Source of the DNA: Geminicoccaceae bacterium
Lineage (GTDB): Bacteria > Pseudomonadota > Alphaproteobacteria > Geminicoccales > Geminicoccaceae
Reading direction: 5' to 3'
Length of the DNA: 64,000 nt
NCBI GenBank assembly: GCA_025999455.1
Contig: AP024683.1
Location: forward strand, 3,474,451 to 3,538,450
Shown here: piece after piece, positions 7,317-15,017 of the stretch
Numbering within the stretch: position 1 is the stretch's first letter
How the letters are laid out: the number at the start of each line of letters is the position of its first letter
Made by a program: the position numbers and the translations under genes
Notes under the pieces: model-generated
The model's input: the letters and a program-made list of their open reading frames with translations, nothing else
Databases searched by the model: none
Told to the model about the DNA's origin: nothing

Positions 7317-9725
7317 TCAGCCGGCGCTCCGCGCGAGCCAATCTTCCCACATGGTGCGGAACGCGTCCGCGAGCTCCCGCGCCGCTCGCCCGGGATCGCA
7401 GAGCGGGCTGCGCCGGACTTGCTCGCGCTGCCCGAGCCTGATGCCGGCGAGGCGTCCCACGTCTTCGGCGAGTTCGAGGGCCACCTCGACATAATCCTCG
7501 GGATCGTCAGCGATCCATTCCGGCCGACGGATCGCCTCGAGCAGCATCGCACCTTGGCGCGAGACGGGCTGCCAACTCGGCAGCGTCACCAAAGGAACAC
7601 CCATCCACAGCGCATCGAGGCTGGTCTGACCGCCCCCGAACGGAAACGGATCGAGGGCGATGTCCACGTCGCCGTACTGCGCGAGCATCTCGACGTAGCC
7701 CGAGGCCGGACGCAGGACGAGGCGCTCCGGGTCGATCCCGTGTGCGGCGAAGGCGGCGCGGACTTCGGCGACGACCACGGGATCGGCGAGCGTGCGCCAC
7801 TTCAAGATCAGGCGCGAGTCCGGCAGCCGGCGCAAGATCGTGGCCCAGGTCGCGACCACCTCGGGCGTGACCTTGGAGAGATTGTTGAAACTGCCGAAGG
7901 TGATCCGCCCGCTCGTGAGCGCGGGGGGCAGCGCGACGGGCGGTGCCCCGCTCGGCGGCTCGAGGACGTAGCGTCCGCCGGGAAGGTGGATCACCCGTTC
8001 GACGAACATGTCCTCGTCTTCGGGCCGAACCGAGATCGGGTCCATCAGGATCCAGTCGATCTCGCGCAGCCCGGTCGTGAACGGGTAGCCGAGCCAACTG
8101 GCCTGGACGGGTGCAGGGCGGAGCGCGAAACAACCGAGTCGGTTGCCCGCGGTGTGGCCCGCGAGATCGACCAGGATGTCGATCCGCTCGCTGCGGACGA
8201 GCTCGGCGAGCGCTCGATCGCCGAGGCCCCCCACCCGATGCCAGGCCGTACCGAGCCGGCGCAGCCGCTCGCTCACGGCGTCTTCCTTGGCGCCGGTCGA
8301 GTAGAAGAAGACCGGGAATCGGTCGCGGTCGAGCGCGCCGAGCACCCCGACGAGCATGAAGCCCACGGGGTGGCGGTTGAGATCGGCCGAGACGAAGCCG
8401 ATCCGCAGCGGCCGGTTCGAGCTCCGTTCGTTGGGCCAATCGCGGAACCGATCGGGACGGTCGCCGAAGCGCTCGCCGAAGCGGCGGTGCGCGGCAACCA
8501 CGCTGTTCCGATCGAGCTTCGGGTCGTAACAACAGCACCAGAGGAGATTGTCGAAGGCGGCGACCATCCCGGGGTCGAGCTCGAGCGCCCGCTCGAAGGC
8601 GGCCCGAGCCTCCTCGAGACGGCCCATGTCCATGAGGATGTTGCCGCGATTGCTGTGGATCGCGGCGTTGCCGGGTTGCAGCGCCAGGGCCGCCTCGTAG
8701 GCGGCGACCGCCTCGCTGGCGCGCCCCAAGGTCCGCAGAACGTTGCCACGTTCGACGAGCGCCTCACAGAACCGTGGATCGAGCTCGAGCGCGCGATCGA
8801 TCGCCGCGAGCGCCTCGCTCGCTCGCCCGAGCTGATGCAGCGCGATGCCTCGACCGAGCAGGCTCACCGGGAGCTCGCCGCCGCAGCGGCACGATCGGTC
8901 GAACGCCGAGATCGCCTCCTCCTCGCGATCGAGTTGGAGGAGAACGAGGCCCCGCTCGCAATAGGCGCGGGCATGCTCCGGGTCGATCTCGACCGCCTCC
9001 TCGAGGGCGGTGAGGGCGTCCTCGTGTCGGCCCACCCCGCGCAGCGCACAGCCCCGCCAATAAAGCAGCTCCGCCGAGCGGGCGCCGGCCGCGAGGGCCT
9101 CGTCGGTCGCCGCGACCGCCTCCTCGAACCGACGCTGGCGAACGAGGAACTCCGCTTGATTGAGCCGCGCGGGCAGATAGGCTGGATCGTTCGCCACCGC
9201 CGCCGCGAAGGCCGCGAGCGCCTCCTCCGTGCGACCGAGGGCGCGGAGCACGAGGCCGCGGTCGTTGTGCGCGGCGGCGGATCGCGGTGCCGACACGAGC
9301 GCGCGATCGAGGGCGGCCAGCGCCTCGTCGAGCCGACCCGTTCGCCACAGGACGCGGCCGAGATCGGCCCGGACCTCGGCGTCGGCTCCCGGCAGCCCGG
9401 CCGCGACCTCGAGATCGGCCACCGCCTCGTCGATCCGCCCGAGATGCTCGAGGAGCAGGGCACGATTGTGGCGTGCGAGGAGGAGCGCGGGGTCGCGTTC
9501 CACGGCACGGTCCCAACCAGCGAGAGCCGCATCGTATCGGCCGTGGGCTTGATCCAAGGCCGCCCCGATCGCGGCGTGCCGCGCGCTCGTGGGATCGAGC
9601 GCGTCGCGCAAGCGCGCGGCTTCGTCGTAGTTCCCGTGGGCGAGCGCGCGCAGGGCAAGGCGCCAGTTTTCGTCTTCCGCTTGCCTCGCGGTCGCCGAGG
9701 CCGTCTGCTCTTGCTCCCGCAGCAT
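7317..9725 (-). CDS. TPR-containing GT41 (SPINDLY/OGT-type) glycosyltransferase
   Basis: 802 residues. Residues ~20-400 are about eleven tandem tetratricopeptide repeats, with recurring A-x-x-x-x-x-A-L-x-L-x-P units. The catalytic part (~420-800) has the GT41 landmarks: RIGFVSADLNRHPVGFM with the catalytic His, DILVDLAGHTAGNR, PAPVQASWLGYPFTTG, FGSFNNLSKVTPEV and DPFPFGGGQTSLDALWMGVP. GT41 enzymes transfer sugars from nucleotide donors to Ser/Thr (OGT) or, in the HMW1C branch, to Asn of adhesins in the cytoplasm before export. It sits among genes for Ser/Thr/Asn-rich secreted proteins, which makes those proteins its best candidate substrates. That substrate link is inference. Confidence 0.9.
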   Translation of the reverse strand: MLREQEQTASATARQAEDENWRLALRALAHGNYDEAARLRDALDPTSARHAAIGAALDQAHGRYDAALAGWDRAVERDPALLLARHNRALLLEHLGRIDEAVADLEVAAGLPGADAEVRADLGRVLWRTGRLDEALAALDRALVSAPRSAAAHNDRGLVLRALGRTEEALAAFAAAVANDPAYLPARLNQAEFLVRQRRFEEAVAATDEALAAGARSAELLYWRGCALRGVGRHEDALTALEEAVEIDPEHARAYCERGLVLLQLDREEEAISAFDRSCRCGGELPVSLLGRGIALHQLGRASEALAAIDRALELDPRFCEALVERGNVLRTLGRASEAVAAYEAALALQPGNAAIHSNRGNILMDMGRLEEARAAFERALELDPGMVAAFDNLLWCCCYDPKLDRNSVVAAHRRFGERFGDRPDRFRDWPNERSSNRPLRIGFVSADLNRHPVGFMLVGVLGALDRDRFPVFFYSTGAKEDAVSERLRRLGTAWHRVGGLGDRALAELVRSERIDILVDLAGHTAGNRLGCFALRPAPVQASWLGYPFTTGLREIDWILMDPISVRPEDEDMFVERVIHLPGGRYVLEPPSGAPPVALPPALTSGRITFGSFNNLSKVTPEVVATWATILRRLPDSRLILKWRTLADPVVVAEVRAAFAAHGIDPERLVLRPASGYVEMLAQYGDVDIALDPFPFGGGQTSLDALWMGVPLVTLPSWQPVSRQGAMLLEAIRRPEWIADDPEDYVEVALELAEDVGRLAGIRLGQREQVRRSPLCDPGRAARELADAFRTMWEDWLARSAG

Positions 9726-9816
9726 CGCTCCGCTCCGCCGGATCCACGGACAAGCCGCCGTCGAGAAGGAAGGTACCGCGCGGCGTGACCCGTGTCGTCC
9801 GCTTCGCCAGCCGGAC

Positions 9817-9847
9817 GAAAAGCGGGCATCGCTCGCGCGATGCCCGC
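9817..9847 (-). terminator. Terminator-like hairpin with no gene assigned to it
   Basis: On the minus strand, gcgggcatcg and cgatgcccgc form a perfect 10-bp stem followed by cttttcg. Paralogue 3 already has its own terminator 220 bp upstream, so this one may end an unannotated short transcript or act as a second barrier before the GT41 gene. Confidence 0.55.
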
Positions 9848-10065
9848 CTCGTCGTCCTGCCTCTGGCGTTGCCGCCGCCGGTCGCCTGGATCACGCCTGC
9901 GGTCGCCGATGCCTCCGCTCTTCCCTTTCGGCTCGCTCGCTCCTCTCAGGGAGGAGGCGGCTGGATCGAACTCGAAGGCTCGGCTTTCGCCGCCGCTCCC
10001 GACCGCCGGCACCAGAAACGCATGCCCTTCGCACCTTCCGCCGGAAGCGACGCGCTAGGTTCCGG

Positions 10066-10103
10066 AAAAAGGGCTGCCGCACGGCGATCGACGCGGCAGC
10101 CCT
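10066..10103 (-). terminator. Intrinsic terminator after paralogue 3
   Basis: On the minus strand an agggctgccgc / gcggcagccct stem is followed by a run of T (cctttttcc). It begins 13 bp past the stop of the gene ending at 10116. Confidence 0.8.
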
Positions 10104-10115
10104 CCGTCCGGTCGG

Positions 10116-10532
10116 TCAGGGTGTCACGACCCGAAGCCGGAGCGAGAGATCCCCGGCCGAGCTGTAGCCGCCACCGACCGCAGTGGAGCCGGTCCCGCTC
10201 GCGTTGGCGCTCGTCGACGAGCTCGCCATACGCGTCGAGGTCGTGCTGATCGACGTAGTCGAGCCGGCGCTCGACGTCGTCTCGCTGGAGTTCAGCGTGT
10301 CGTTCGTGCTCGCGCTGTTGCTCGTCGAGATGCTGGCGCTCGTATTACCGGCAGCCGCGGCGTCCGAGGTCGCCGCCGCCCACGAGAGCTGCAGCCTCGC
10401 CCTGATCCGCAAGCCGCCCGACACCTCGTCTAGCTGGTCGGCGGTGAGCTTGATCGGCTCGGCGGCCCACGCACCGCCCGCCAGGACGAGGCCGGCCGCA
10501 CCGGCCATCAACGACTTCGAGAGAGTCTTCAT
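10116..10532 (-). CDS. Small secreted Ser/Thr/Asn-rich protein with Sec signal plus GG leader (paralogue 3)
   Basis: 138 residues. A canonical Sec signal (MKTLSKSLMAG... to GAWA) is followed by AEPIKLTADQLDEVSGG, the clearest double-glycine leader of the family: it resembles bacteriocin leaders, yet lies behind a Sec signal. The mature part is almost entirely Ser, Thr, Ala, Asn and Gly (about residues 55-120) with no Cys, closing with a short amphipathic strand (LSLRLRVVTP). The ATG is preceded by gaggaggg. It is followed by a strong terminator and is the last of three minus-strand paralogues. Predicted role: secreted fibre or matrix subunit. Confidence 0.8.
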   Translation of the reverse strand: MKTLSKSLMAGAAGLVLAGGAWAAEPIKLTADQLDEVSGGLRIRARLQLSWAAATSDAAAAGNTSASISTSNSASTNDTLNSSETTSSAGSTTSISTTSTRMASSSTSANASGTGSTAVGGGYSSAGDLSLRLRVVTP

Positions 10533-10599
10533 AGGCGTTTCCCTCCTCACCACTCGGGTCGGTTCGTACCGGACCACCCGGCCGTCGGCCGACCCCTCC

Positions 10600-10619
10600 G
10601 AAACCTCGCGGAAACCTCG
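10600..10619. promoter_or_regulatory. Direct repeat upstream of paralogue 3
   Basis: The 9-bp sequence gaaacctcg occurs twice, at 10600-10608 and 10611-10619, 11 bp apart (about one helical turn) and 68-87 bp upstream of the start codon. The spacing suits a dimeric regulator on one DNA face. The LuxR-type protein of this cluster is a candidate binder. Confidence 0.4.
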
Positions 10620-10651
10620 GCCACAAGGCAACGGTCCGCACACCTCGATGC

Positions 10652-11020
10652 TCAACCGTCGGCCGGGACCTTGCTCGCCGACACGATCAGGAACCCGCCG
10701 ACACCCGCCGAGGATGCTCCCGGGCCCGAGCCGGAGGCCGAGCCGCTGGCGCTCGCGGAAACGTCCACCGACGAGCCGGTCTCGACGCCGTTCTTCTCCT
10801 GATAGGTGCTCTTGAAGTTCGCCTTGTTGGCGGTCCGGATACTCGCCCTGGCACCGCCGGTCGCCTGCGCGCCCACGCTCGAAACGGCGTAGCCTTGCCA
10901 GCGGCCGGCCGTCACGGCGTCGAGGTCGGCATCGCCCAGTCGCACCGCGTCGCCGGCCGAAGCCACGCCGCCCGCCGTCCCGATCAGGACCGCCATCGCG
11001 ATCGCGCTCATCCAACGCAT
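10652..11020 (-). CDS. Small secreted Ser/Ala/Gly-rich protein with Sec signal plus AG leader (paralogue 4)
   Basis: 122 residues. The signal peptide MRWMSAIAMAVLIG... ends near GVASA and is followed by GDAVRLGDADLDAVTAG, the shared leader. The mature part begins RWQGYAVSSVGAQATGG, has a middle segment with polar and charged residues (KANFKSTYQEKN) and then an SASASGSASGSG-type tail ending in a hydrophobic strand (VGGFLIVSAS). The ATG at 11020 is chosen because it places the signal sequence at the N-terminus; a second Met lies three codons later. It is 207 bp downstream of paralogue 5 on the same strand. Confidence 0.78.
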   Translation of the reverse strand: MRWMSAIAMAVLIGTAGGVASAGDAVRLGDADLDAVTAGRWQGYAVSSVGAQATGGARASIRTANKANFKSTYQEKNGVETGSSVDVSASASGSASGSGPGASSAGVGGFLIVSASKVPADG

Positions 11021-11227
11021 GCTGTCGCTCCGTTGCCCGGGGCCACGATCGACCGGCGATCGGGCCGATTTCTCTTGTTCACCATGCCCTCGGACCTGCA
11101 CGTTCCACAACGGCGCATTGGGCGGATCACCGAAAGGGTGAATCGTACCGCCCAGAGCGGTCCGGCCGACCCCCTTCGGTCGCACGAGCACGGGTCGCCC
11201 CCCGAAGCCCAGCCGGTCGGACGCCGT

Positions 11228-11674
11228 TCAGGGCGTGGACGGCATCTTCATCGCCACGACGACGACGAAGCTGTAATCGACTTGATAGAAGCGCCCGCCG
11301 AACCGCCGTTTGATTTCGCGGCGGATCACCCGATCGAACGGTCCGCTCACCTGCACGTCGGCGTTGCTCGAGGCCTGCGGATTTTCGCCGATACCGACAC
11401 CGATGGCCGAAGCCGAGCCCGTGGCGGTCGCGCTGTTACCGTTCGTGTTGGCCGAAAGGTCGAGATTCGCGGTCGAGCTCGAGCCCATGCTGCCGTTGCC
11501 CGACGCCTCGGCCTCGCCGGCGATCCCGTAGGTGGCACCGGCCACGACCCGATCGAGCGCGGCCAAATCCAGCCGAACCGGCGCCGAGTCCTCGGCGGCC
11601 CATACCGTCCCGACGAGCAGACTGCCCAACACACAGCCGAGACTCGCGACGGGACGAATCACGCGCTCGATCAT
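11228..11674 (-). CDS. Small secreted Asn/Ser/Ala-rich protein with Sec signal plus AG leader (paralogue 5)
   Basis: 148 residues. The signal peptide ends near GTVWA, followed by AEDSAPVRLDLAALDRVVAG, three or four residues longer than in the paralogues but with the same L-D-x-V-x-A-G end. The mature region has Gly/Ser/Asn/Ala stretches (SANTNGNSATATGSASA) and, unlike the others, a structured basic end (VIRREIKRRFGGRFYQVDY) followed by a hydrophobic strand. That C-terminus might act as a nucleator or anchor. The ribosome site aggaggg precedes the ATG. It is transcribed divergently from the C39 peptidase gene, which shares its 289-bp upstream region. Confidence 0.78.
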   Translation of the reverse strand: MIERVIRPVASLGCVLGSLLVGTVWAAEDSAPVRLDLAALDRVVAGATYGIAGEAEASGNGSMGSSSTANLDLSANTNGNSATATGSASAIGVGIGENPQASSNADVQVSGPFDRVIRREIKRRFGGRFYQVDYSFVVVVAMKMPSTP

Positions 11675-11963
11675 GTTCTCACCCTCCTGGTCCCTCCCGG
11701 TCGACCGTCGTGGACGACCGGTGGCCGTTTCCTCCCGGCTTCGGTGCACTCGACGCCGGCACACGCCCGCCATTTCCCGGGCGTTAACCAACCTGATCGG
11801 TGCCGAGGCTTCAAGCGAGCAAAAGGTGGAACGCCTACCACCTTCGTGCGAGGTGACCGTGGCCGCGCGATCACCGGGACCACCGGCGGCTGCCCCGCCG
11901 AACCGGTTTCGATTGACAGCGCTTCCCTTTCGCCCGAATCGACGGTCGCAAGGGGATGCCGAC
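11675..11963. promoter_or_regulatory. Divergent promoter region of the secretion cluster
   Basis: These 289 bp separate paralogue 5 (minus) from the C39 peptidase (plus). Within them, aaggtgg and ccacctt form a perfect 7-bp inverted repeat with an 8-bp spacer at 11823-11844, the best operator candidate. A locally A/T-richer stretch (gcgttaacc) lies at 11781-11789. I cannot assign -35/-10 boxes with confidence. Confidence 0.5.
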
Positions 11964-12644
11964 ATGAAGCGCTCGGCTCGACGTGAACTCAGCGGACCGG
12001 CATCGCAGCCCCCGCGCCCGAGACGGGGCACCGTTGCCGCCGTTTTTGTGTCGGCGGCGATCGGCGTGGGCTGGCCCGCCCTCGCGGCGGAGCCACGGCC
12101 GCCCGTCCGATCCTTGCTCGAAGTCCGACAGTCGGGTGTGGTCATCCAGAAGTTCGACATCAGCTGTGGCGCCGCCGCCCTCGCCACCATCCTCCGCTAC
12201 CAACACGGCGACATGGTCGAGGAACGCGAGGTCGCGATCGGCCTGATGGGCCGTGCCGAATATCTCGAGCGGCCGGAAATCGTGCGGATCCGGCAGGGCT
12301 TTTCGCTCCTCGACCTCAAGCGCTTCGTCGACGCGCGCGGCTACGAAGGGGTCGGCTACGGGCGCATGGATCTCGACGATCTGATCGCCAAAGCGCCGGC
12401 GATCGTCCCGGTGTCCGTCAACGACTACAACCACTTCGTCGTGTTCCGCGGCCGGCTCGGCAACCGCGTGCTGATTGCCGATCCGGCGTTCGGCAACGTG
12501 ACGATGACGGTCGAGGCCTTCGAGCGCGCCTGGATCGACTACGGCGACATCGGCAAGGTGGCCTTCGTAGTCCAACGCCGCGACGGCCCGGCACCGCCCG
12601 GTCGCCTGGCGGCGCGCCCCGAGGAATTCTTGTTCCTGCGCTGA
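11964..12644 (+). CDS. Periplasmic C39 family cysteine peptidase, FapD-like
   Basis: 226 residues. An N-terminal signal segment (after RRGTVAAVFVSAAIG, ending near ALAAE, residue 42) sends it to the periplasm. The C39 catalytic residues are in order: Cys68 in FDISCGAAALAT, His157 in NDYNHFVVFRG and Asp173 in VLIADPAFGNV. Standalone periplasmic C39 peptidases of this size with the DxSCGAAxLAT motif include FapD of the Pseudomonas Fap functional-amyloid operon. Here five nearby Sec substrates carry double-glycine-like sites, the sequence C39 peptidases cut, so this is their probable processing enzyme. The ribosome site aagggga precedes the ATG. The outer-membrane pore gene follows 29 bp later. 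Confidence 0.88.
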   Translation: MKRSARRELSGPASQPPRPRRGTVAAVFVSAAIGVGWPALAAEPRPPVRSLLEVRQSGVVIQKFDISCGAAALATILRYQHGDMVEEREVAIGLMGRAEYLERPEIVRIRQGFSLLDLKRFVDARGYEGVGYGRMDLDDLIAKAPAIVPVSVNDYNHFVVFRGRLGNRVLIADPAFGNVTMTVEAFERAWIDYGDIGKVAFVVQRRDGPAPPGRLAARPEEFLFLR

Positions 12645-12673
12645 GCGACGGCTGATGACGGGGAGAGGGTGAC

Positions 12674-13891
12674 GTGCAGAGGACGAGCGTCGGCGCGGTC
12701 GCGTGGCTCATGGGGGGTGCCGCTGCCCTCGCGCTCCTGGCCGGCGAGCCCGGGCGGGCGGTCGCTCAGACCTCGGTGCCCACGGCCGAGGAGTTGCAGC
12801 GGCAGTTGCGGCAGCGCGATCAAGCCATCGCGGTCCTGCGGCGGCGGCTCGACGCCCTCGAAAAGCGTCTCGCCGAGACGGAGAAGCTCGCCAGGGGTGC
12901 GGTGCAGATGGGCGAGACCCAGCCGGTCGCGGCACCGGCTCCCGCACCCGCTCCGCCCGTGGCGCCGGCACCTCAGCCGCCGGCCCCGGCGGTCGCCGAG
13001 CGACCGCGCGCACCCGGCCAGGTCGAGGTGGACTTGCTCGCGGCCGAGCGAGCGCTCGAGCGCGTCCTCGTGCGGACCGGCGCGCTCCTGCTCGGCCCCG
13101 GCCAAGCCGAGCTCGAGCCGAGCTTCACCTATCAGTACAACGAGTCCTCGGGCCCGGTTCTGTTCCTCGACGGCGCCGGCAACATCGTGGGCGTCGGAAA
13201 CCGCAAGCTCCGCCGCGAGCTCTGGCAACCGGAGCTCGGCTTGCGGGTGGGCCTACCCTTCGACAGCCAGATCGAATTCTCGATCCCCTACAATTACGTC
13301 GACCAGGCCTTGATCGACGAGGAGGGGCAGGTGCCGGTCGGCGGCCGTTACGATCGGGGTGGCGCGATCGGGGATCTGAACATCGCGTTCGCGAAGACCC
13401 TCTTGCGCGAGGACGGCTGGGTCCCCGACCTCATCGGCCGGCTGAGCTGGGATACGGCGACCGGCGAAACCCGTGACGGCGGAGTGTCCCTGCCGGCCGG
13501 GTTCCACGAGGTCCAGGCCCAGCTCGTCGCCATCAAGCGCAACGACCCGCTCGTGTTCCTCCTGTCGGGCAGCTACCAGTACGCGTTCGAGAACGACGAC
13601 GTGAAGCCGGGCCAGCAGCTCGGCCTCACCTTCGGTTCGATCCTCGCCACGAGCCCGTCGACGTCCTTGCGGGCGAGCTTCGAAACGGTGTTCGGCACCC
13701 GCGCCGAGGTCAATGGACAGGAGCTCAAAGGCTCCGACTTCACGGCGGCGAGCCTCAATCTCGGCGCCTCGATCGTCCTGGCTCCTCGGATCCTCTTCGA
13801 CATCGTCGGGACGATCGGTGTCACCGAGGACGCCGCCGACTACGCCGTCAAAGTGTCGGTACCGATTCGATTCGATACGCCCATCTTCTGA
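12674..13891 (+). CDS. Outer-membrane beta-barrel export pore, FapF-like
   Basis: 405 residues. A signal peptide ends near GRAVAQ (residue ~34). A coiled coil follows at ~38-78 (TAEELQRQLRQRDQAIAVLR and so on), then an Ala/Pro linker (~83-115) and a beta-strand-rich barrel (~140-405) ending in aromatic Phe (IRFDTPIF), as outer-membrane proteins do. This order of coiled coil, linker and barrel is that of FapF, the trimeric pore for Fap amyloid subunits; the start of the barrel (GPGQAELEPSFTYQYNES) resembles that of the FapF family. The GTG start has a ggggagagggtg site upstream. It is probably cotranscribed with the C39 peptidase. Confidence 0.8.
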   Translation: MQRTSVGAVAWLMGGAAALALLAGEPGRAVAQTSVPTAEELQRQLRQRDQAIAVLRRRLDALEKRLAETEKLARGAVQMGETQPVAAPAPAPAPPVAPAPQPPAPAVAERPRAPGQVEVDLLAAERALERVLVRTGALLLGPGQAELEPSFTYQYNESSGPVLFLDGAGNIVGVGNRKLRRELWQPELGLRVGLPFDSQIEFSIPYNYVDQALIDEEGQVPVGGRYDRGGAIGDLNIAFAKTLLREDGWVPDLIGRLSWDTATGETRDGGVSLPAGFHEVQAQLVAIKRNDPLVFLLSGSYQYAFENDDVKPGQQLGLTFGSILATSPSTSLRASFETVFGTRAEVNGQELKGSDFTAASLNLGASIVLAPRILFDIVGTIGVTEDAADYAVKVSVPIRFDTPIF

Positions 13892-13944
13892 ACGGCGGCG
13901 CCGGAGGCTCGGGCGCGCGGCGCACCGAGCCTCGGCTCCGGATC

Positions 13945-13972
13945 GCCGGGACCGACGACTGTCGGCCCCGGC
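13945..13972. terminator. Strong hairpin between convergent pore and regulator genes
   Basis: gccggg-a-ccgac / gtcgg-c-cccggc pair around a 4-nt loop (gact) with a single mismatch. There is no long T-run on either side, so it may act as a Rho-independent or merely stabilising 3' hairpin for either gene. Confidence 0.5.
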
Positions 13973-13977
13973 GCGTG

Positions 13978-14799
13978 TCAATGCTGGGGGACGAGTTCGC
14001 GCAGCTTCAAAGCGACCTCGGTGCGGTTTCTCGCGCCCAGTTTGCGCATGATCTGGCGGACGTGAACCTTCACCGTGCTCTCGCACATCGCCAAGCGCTG
14101 GGCGATGACCTTGTTCGGTCGCCCTTGCCCCAGGAGCTCCAGGACCTGGCGCTGGCGCGGTGTGAGGTTCCCCAGGGGCCCGCAGCTCCCGTTCTCGTAG
14201 GAAACCGGTTCGCTCGGCTCCGCCAGCCGAGCGGCTGCACGGTGCTCGTTCGTGAGGAACGGCTCGACCGGCGCGTAGATGCTGCCGGCGAGCACGACCC
14301 CGAGGGCGTGGCGGACAACCTCCGGTGCGACGCTGGTCGGCAAGTAGCCCCGCACCCCCACACGCAAGGCGGCCAAGATGCTTTCGCGGTCGCCGCGCTC
14401 GGCGAGCAACACGACGGGCACCTGCGGCATCTCGGTACGCAGCCGACGCAGATCGTCGGCAACCGGCGCGTCGTCCACGGTCATGCCGCCGATGCTCAAG
14501 ATGACGAGCTCGATCGGCGCTCCCCCGTCGGTGAGCAGCGGCGCGATCTCGGCAGCACTGGAGAGCGGCACGGTCCGCCCGCCCACGTCCCACCGTTCGA
14601 GGCTCGTCACGAGGCAGGCACAGCGCAGCGGTTGCCGATCGATCAACACGAAACGGGCCGTCACCGGTTGCGTGACCCTCTCGCCTTCGATCGCCGAAGC
14701 GACGGGGACCGAACCGACCTCGCTAGGCCTGCTCGCCGGACCGCGAGACTTCGCGCGCTCCTGCCCGTTGTGACCGTTGAGCCCGTAGACTCTGCTCAC
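13978..14799 (-). CDS. LuxR/NarL-type regulator with degenerate receiver
   Basis: About 273 residues. The C-terminal HTH is a full LuxR domain (NLTPRQRQVLELLGQGRPNK, then IAQRLAMCESTVKVHVRQIM). The N-terminal part has the receiver pattern, including LVAERGDRES-like and GVRGYLPTS elements, but the strand that should carry the phospho-acceptor Asp reads ELVILSIGG, with no Asp. It is therefore probably not phosphorylated, as in CsgD, the regulator of curli amyloid. The GTG at 14799 is preferred (ggggga 6 nt upstream); a TTG at 14817 is possible. It lies next to the pore gene and is the obvious candidate regulator of the cluster. Confidence 0.85.
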   Translation of the reverse strand: MSRVYGLNGHNGQERAKSRGPASRPSEVGSVPVASAIEGERVTQPVTARFVLIDRQPLRCACLVTSLERWDVGGRTVPLSSAAEIAPLLTDGGAPIELVILSIGGMTVDDAPVADDLRRLRTEMPQVPVVLLAERGDRESILAALRVGVRGYLPTSVAPEVVRHALGVVLAGSIYAPVEPFLTNEHRAAARLAEPSEPVSYENGSCGPLGNLTPRQRQVLELLGQGRPNKVIAQRLAMCESTVKVHVRQIMRKLGARNRTEVALKLRELVPQH

Positions 14800-14910
14800 C
14801 GCGTTTCCCCCGCCCAACTTTCAATTGATCGACAAATTTCGGATTCGCTCAGCCCGTAGGTCGTCTGCCCTTCGTTTTCTCCCCCGTTTCGTCGAGCCTT
14901 CCTCACGAAT

Positions 14911-14927
14911 GACAAGGATGCCTTGTC
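14911..14927. promoter_or_regulatory. Perfect inverted repeat upstream of the LuxR-type gene
   Basis: gacaagg-atg-ccttgtc, with 7-bp arms and a 3-bp centre, lies 112 bp upstream of the GTG in an otherwise gene-free and A/T-richer region (14800-15017). It is a plausible autoregulatory operator. Confidence 0.5.
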
Positions 14928-15017
14928 GCTACTCGCTTAACAAGTCATTACCTCGGGGCGGGGGATCGCAAAAGCCACAGGTCACCTCGGCAGCCCCCGG
15001 GTACGCGAGACAGGTGC

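Larger units (their letters stand above)
9726..10115. other. Intergenic region, no supported gene
   Basis: 390 bp lie between the GT41 start and paralogue 3. They contain two minus-strand hairpins with T-runs (9817-9847 and 10066-10103). The open frames here are Arg-rich without ribosome sites and look non-coding. The first 100 bp presumably hold the GT41 promoter. Confidence 0.6.

Noticed and set aside
8600-9700. Apparent tandem DNA repeat
   Set aside because: The periodicity of about 102 bp is the coding of tetratricopeptide repeats (34 residues), not a non-coding repeat array.
6873-9788. A 971-codon plus-strand frame across the GT41 gene
   Set aside because: It is antisense to the TPR/GT41 gene; the periodic look comes from the TPR repeats read on the wrong strand.
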